Shown one piece after another: positions 58,996 through 64,000 of a stretch of 64,000 nucleotides of DNA. The notes under the pieces were generated by a model. That model saw only the letters and a list, made by a program, of their open reading frames with translations. It had not been told where the DNA came from and did not search any database. This DNA comes from Manihot esculenta (Eukaryota > Streptophyta > Magnoliopsida > Malpighiales > Euphorbiaceae): the NCBI RefSeq assembly GCF_001659605.2, contig NC_035171.2, positions 11,773,835 to 11,837,834 of the forward strand. The letters run 5' to 3'. The position numbers and the translations under genes were made by a program. Within the stretch, counting starts at the first letter, position 1. Every line of letters starts with the position of its first letter.

Positions 58996-61900
58996 TTAGA
59001 AAAGATAAGGGTACTGCTGGAGCATGGACTCCCGTGTCTCCCAGGTGCATTCTTCCATATTGTGGTGGTTCCAAAGGACTTTCACCATCGGGATTTCCTT
59101 GTTTCTCAGCTTCCTGATTTGAGTGTCCAGAATCCGTACCGGCTGCTCAACATAGGTGAGATCCTCTTGGATCTCCACATCAGGCTCACTAAGAACCTTG
59201 CCCGGATCTGACACGAACTTTCTCAACATAGAAACATGGAAAACCGGATGGATTCTCTCCATTGAAGCAGGTAAATCCAGCTTGTACGATACATTCCCAA
59301 TCCTTTGCAAGACTTCAAAGGGTTCGATGTACCGCGGAGCCAGCTTACCCTTCTTTCCGAACCGAACCACTCCTTTCATTGGAGACACCTTGAGCAATAC
59401 TAGATCCCCCTCCTGGAACTCTACTTGCCTTCTGCGGATGTCTGCATAACTCTTCTGTCTGCTTGCAGCAGTCTTGATTCTTTCTCTGATTAAGGGTACC
59501 ACCCTGCTGGTGATCTCTACTAGCTCAAGCCCTGCCAAGGCCTTTTCTCCAACTTTCTCCCAGCAAACAGGTGACCTGCACTTCCTCCCATATAAAGCTT
59601 CATATGGAGCCATCCCGATGCTAGCATGATGGCTGTTATTGTAGGCAAACTCCACCAAAGGTAGATGCTGCCTCCAAGAACCGCCAAAGTCCAGCACACA
59701 CATTCTTAGCATATCTTCTATGGTCTGGATGGTCCTTTCTGACTGTCCGTCTGTCTGTGGATGGAAGGCAGTGCTAAAATCCAACCCGGTACCCATGGCA
59801 TCCTGCAGACTCCGCCAAAACCTGGAGGTGAACTGGGGTCCTCTATCTGACACTATAGAAACAGGAACCCCATGCAGTCTGACTATCTCTTCAACATACA
59901 CCTGCGCCAATTTGTCCACAGAATAGCCACTCCTGACAGGGATGAAGTGAGCAGATTTGGTGAGTCTGTCCACAATCACCCATATGGAGTCCAATCTGTT
60001 GGACGTCGCCGGTAACCCCACTACGAAGTCCATAGCTATATTCTCCCATTTCCACTCTGGAATAGGTAGCGGGTTAAGCATTCCAGCCGGCTTCTGATGT
60101 TCCAGCTTCACCCTCTGACACACTTCGTAGGCTGACACAAACTGTGCCACATCTCTCTTCATAGCTGGCCACCAGTAAACCTTTTTCAGATCCTGATACA
60201 TCTTGGTGGCCCCGGGGTGAATGTTGTCTCTTGCATTATGAGCCTCTCTCATAATGTCTCCCTTTAGCCCTATGTCATCTGGTACACACAAACGACTCCC
60301 ATAGCGGAGGATCCCCTTATTGTCAAATCTGAACTCACTGTCCTTGCCTGACTGAACAGTCCTGGCAATCTTCACTAACTCTGGGTCCTCATGCTGTTTC
60401 TGAGCCACCTGCTCCAGAAACACGGGTGTCACTTTCATCTGAGCAACCAAGGCACCTGTACCAGACAACTCCAACTGTAGACCTTCATCAATGAGCTTGT
60501 AAAACTCCTTCACAATTGGTCTCCTCTCTGCCGTGATGTGGGATAGACTGCCTAGTGACTTCAGGCTTAGGGCGTCTGCCACGACATTCGCCTTACCCGG
60601 ATGATACTGAATCTTGCAATCATAGTCACTCAGCAGCTCCACCCATCTCCTCTGTCTCAAGTTCAAATCTCTTTGACTCAGGATGTACTGCAGGCTCTTA
60701 TGATCTGTAAAGATCTCACATTTTACCCCATAGAGGTAGTGCCTCCACATCTTGAGTGCAAAGATTACTGCTGCCATCTCAAGGTCATGTGTGGGGTAAT
60801 TCAACTCATGCTTCTTTAGCTGCCTCGAAGCATAAGCAATCACCCTCTCATTTTGCATCAGTACACAACCCAGTCCCACACGGGACGCATCACAAAAGAC
60901 TGTAAAGTCCTCATCACTAGATGGCGGAGCTAAAACTGGTGCTGAAGTCAACCTCTTCTTAAGCTCTTCAAAACTCTCTTCGCACTGGTCGGTCCATAGA
61001 AATTTCTGATTCTTCCTGGTTAGTCTGGTCAGAGGAGTTGCTATTTTCGAGAAGTCCTGAATGAACCTCCTGTAGTAACCTGCCAAACCCAAGAAACTCC
61101 TGATCTCCGTCACTGAAGTGGGTCTAGGCCAGTTAGCCACAGTTTCTGTCTTCTTGGAGTCCACCTCTATCCCATTCTCTGACACTACATGCCCCAAGAA
61201 CGAAATGCTCCTCAACCAGAACTCACACTTAGAGAACTTAGCATACAAGCCATGTTCCCTCAAGGTCTGTAGAACCAACCTCAGATGATGGGCATGCTCC
61301 TCTGCATTCCTGGAATACACTAGGATATCATCTATGAAGACAATAACGAAGTGATCCAGGTACTGGCTAAACACTCTATTCATGAGATCCATGAATGCTG
61401 CAGGGGCGTTGGTTAACCCGAACGGCATTACAAGGAACTCAAAATGCCCATATCTGGTCCTGAAAGCCGTCTTTGGCACATCCTCATCTCTGATCCTCAT
61501 CTGGTGGTACCCAGATCTCAGATCTATTTTGGAGAAATAACCCGCTCCTGCTAGCTGGTCGAATAGATCGTCGATCCTTGGCAAAGGGTACTTGTTCTTG
61601 GTAGTGACTTTGTTCAACTGCCTGTAGTCGATACAAAGTCTAAGGGATCCATCCTTCTTTCTCACGAACAAAACTGGAGCACCCCAGGGTGAGGTACTCG
61701 GTCGGATGAAGCCCTTGTCTACCAGCTCCTGCAACTGCTCCTTCAACTCTTTCAATTCTGCTGGCGCCATCCTGTAGGGAGGGATAGAGATTGGTCGGGT
61801 TCCAGGCATTAGTTCTATCTCGAACTCTATCTCCCTAGCAGGTGGTAAACCTGGCAGCTCGTCTGGGAACACATCTAAGAACTCTCTAACCACTGGCACT

Positions 61901-62555
61901 GAGGCGGGCTCTCTGACCTGACTGCTAAGCTCTCTCACATGAGCCAAATACCCCTGACATCCCCTCCTGAGCAACCTACGAGCCTGAAGAGCTGATATCA
62001 GACCTCTAGGTGTACCCCTCTTGTCTCCTCTGAAGACAACCTCAGACCCATCCTGACCTCTGAACCTGACTACCTTGTCCCTGCAGTCCAAGGTAGCACC
62101 ATGGGTAGATAACCAGTCCATCCCTAGAATGACGTCAAAATCTATCAAATCTAGAACCACTAGGTTGGCGGACAAGCATCTTCCCTCAACAAACACAGGA
62201 CTACACTGGCAGACTGACTCTGCCATTGATGGATCACACTTGGGTCCACTGACCCAGAGAGGACACTCTAACCCAGAAGTCATCAGACCTAACCTCCCCA
62301 CGGCTCTCGGAGCAATAAAAGAATGAGATGCACCAGGGTCCATCAAGGCATACACATCTGAACAACCAATGATTAAGTTACCTGCCACTACGGTGTTAGA
62401 TGCATCTGCCTCCTGCTGTGTCATTGTGAAGATCCGTGCTGGAGCTGACGGACCTTCACCTCTGAAACTCGCTGAACAAGAGGCTGCCCCTCACCCTCTG
62501 CCTCTGCCACTGGCCTGAGTCATGGCTGGAGCTGCTGGCTGCGCTACACTGCCTG
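58996..62555 (-). CDS. E7 Pol polyprotein: protease, RT, RNase H, integrase, chromodomain
   Basis: Open on the minus strand for over 1180 codons without a stop; the first Met is MTQQEADAS at 62424, but the frame is open upstream to a gag frameshift near 62555, as expected for a gag-pol fusion. Motifs: protease [20 protein letters not shown] and FIDDILVYS; RNase [11 protein letters not shown] (DALSLKS where relatives have DALSRKS); integrase D-35-E ([12 protein letters not shown]...QSE); chromodomain [16 protein letters not shown] ending QQYPYLF. Oddity: the integrase zinc finger reads AYEVC, so the first Cys of its CX2C pair is Tyr. This is the only uninterrupted pol here, but function is doubtful given that change and the broken gag in front. 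Confidence 0.9.
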
Positions 62556-63983
62556 AGCTGTCTGCTGGGACTGAGCCATCGGGACTGCTCTTGGACATTC
62601 TCGAGCCATATGCCCCTCCTGACCACATCTGAAACAGGCGTTCGTCCCAAACCGACATACTCCCCTGTGTGGCCTACCACACTTCGCACAAACTGCATTA
62701 TCCGCACCAGAGCTTGAGCCACTCCCAAATCCCAGACTGGACTTGACTTTATTCCAGAACTTATTCTTCTTACCCTTGGGCTTACCCCATCTCTTACTGC
62801 CTGAAGCTGCTGCACTCAGGGTAGAAGGATCTAATCTTCCCCCACCCGGAGTTTTAGAACCAGAAGGCTGTGCCACTGTCTGCTTAACTGTCCCCTGAAT
62901 GATGGCACTGGCCTCCATTTTCCTAGCCATATCTACTATGGCATGGAAGCTCTCCCTGTCCATGGACTGAATCAAGGAGGAATACCTGGAATGAAGTTTC
63001 ATGACATACCTCCTTGACTTCTTCGAATCTGTATCCAGACTCTGCCCAGCAAAGGCAACAGCTCCAAGAATCTGTCGGTGTACTCCTCTACACTCATTTC
63101 ATCTGTCTGCCTCAACTGTTCAAACTCTATCATCTTCAGCTCCCTTGAACTATCGGGAAAAGCCCATCCTGCAAACTCGTTTGCAAATTCTTCCCAGGAC
63201 ATGCTGTCCACTCTCGGGTTCACATAATTCTTGAACCACTCTCGTGCCTTCTTGCACTTAAGCGTGAACCCAGCCATCTGAATGGCTCTACTGTCATCAG
63301 CCCCAATCTCCTCTGTAATCACTTTAACCCTTTCAAGATACACAAATGGGTCATCCCCTTTTTCATACTGGGGAGCACCCAATTTCATGTAGTCAGTCAT
63401 CTTAACCTTGCTCCCACTGGCTGAGCTAGGTCTAGATGGCTGAGCAACTGGGGCTGCTGGTTCTGTAGGTGGTGGAGGTGGTGCAACATTTCTGAGGTAG
63501 GTTTGCTGGATTTGGATAGTATGGTGGGGTGGATACATTGGGTATTGTGAATATGGTGGGTAGTAGTGGGTATGGCATCTGTGTGGGATAAGGGGTGAAA
63601 GCTAGGGTAATCCGATGTACCTCCCATCGAATACCCGGGATGTTGTGAGAAGTGTGGGTAGTGGGGTGGCTGAACAAATCCCGAGGCCTGAGTGCCTCCT
63701 TGGGACTCTCCCATTCCTTCTTCTGACATGCTAACTCCCAGACTGCCATCCCTCCTCTGCTCTACATCCATATCATCCCCCATGTCCTCTGACGCTTCTC
63801 CCTGAACTGTTCCTCTAACTGATCTGCTCCTACCCAGATCCAAAGACCTTCTAGGTCTCTTACTGCTCTGTCTCTGCTAGACCTACTAGACATTGCCCTA
63901 GGCAATGCTGGAGGACGGGCGCTCGTGCCCTCATCCTCAGGTGGCACTCCAGTCAATCTTGCTGATCGACGAGTTCCCCTCAT
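62556..63983 (-). pseudogene. E7 gag, four frameshifts
   Basis: Begins MRGTRRSARL at 63983. Frame changes occur near 63856 (one base lost in GACCTAGAAGG against GACCCTAGAAGG elsewhere), 63590, 63010 and 62555. Between them the capsid motifs (WFKNYVNPR, WEEFANEFAGWAF) and both zinc sites (CAKCGRPHRGVC and CFRCGQEGHMARECP) are preserved, with no nonsense substitution noticed. Without Gag-Pol translation the intact downstream pol would not be made in the usual way. Confidence 0.88.
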
Positions 63984-64000
63984 CCTGTTTTCTGAAAAAC

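Larger units (their letters stand above)
56538..64000 (-). mobile_element. E7: minus-strand chromovirus, 5' LTR beyond the window
   Basis: From the left: duplicated LTR tail (56538-56590), 3' LTR (56591-58887), polypurine tract and hairpin (58888-58924), pol (58996-62555), gag (62556-63983). The window ends 17 bp upstream of gag, so the primer site and 5' LTR are out of view and the target duplication (left flank CATTC) cannot be checked. LTR and coding sequence are closest to E1 and E4. Confidence 0.9.

Overview
This is a plant nuclear window, almost certainly from a eudicot. The clues are spliced GT-AG introns in a CONSTANS-like transcription factor gene, chromodomain Ty3/gypsy retrotransposons primed by initiator tRNA-Met, and an L1-type LINE with an RNase H domain. 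The species cannot be read from the sequence; a Euphorbiaceae-like genome is only an impression. About nine tenths of the window is retrotransposon.

The main organising fact is one old LINE on the minus strand. Its 5' end lies near 51060 and its 3' end lies off the left edge. Six LTR-element insertions have cut it into seven pieces: 48690-51060, 36788-37099, 33062-33853, 23892-24120, 20528-21949, 18106-18390 and 1-167. Read in that order the pieces run ORF1, endonuclease, reverse transcriptase, zf-RVT and RNase H. Five of the six insertions have a recognisable 5-bp target-site duplication.

From left to right the insertions are as follows. (a) 168-18105 is a Tat-like LTR element flanked by CCACC. 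A Tekay/Del-type chromovirus (E1, 662-10418, TSD GTCTC) sits inside its left LTR, and a pol-less non-autonomous relative (E2, 10541-14955) sits in its interior. (b) 18391-20527 is a solo chromovirus LTR (E3). (c) 21950-23891 is an unrelated solo LTR (TSD TCTTG). (d) 24121-33061 is a minus-strand chromovirus (E4, TSD GGGTA) whose pol segment is inverted and which carries a misplaced LTR scrap. (e) 33854-36787 is a truncated chromovirus (E5). (f) 37100-48689 is a chromovirus (E6, TSD CAAAA) with an extra tandem LTR.

The only host gene is a four-exon CONSTANS-LIKE 14/15-type gene at 51831-53745 (438 residues). It begins less than 800 bp from the LINE 5' end. AT-rich intergenic DNA with a probable fold-back repeat follows. 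At 56538 another minus-strand chromovirus (E7) begins; its pol is open, its gag is frameshifted, and it runs off the right edge.

No full-length chromovirus has a clean gag-pol. E1 has five in-frame stops, E4 is rearranged, E5 is truncated, E6 has stops and frameshifts, and E7 has a broken gag. All share a 2.1-2.4 kb LTR type packed with TTCGGCNGCCGAA palindromes around the TATA box. E1, E2, E4, E6 and E7 share a hairpin just upstream of the polypurine tract. No tRNA, rRNA or CRISPR feature was seen.
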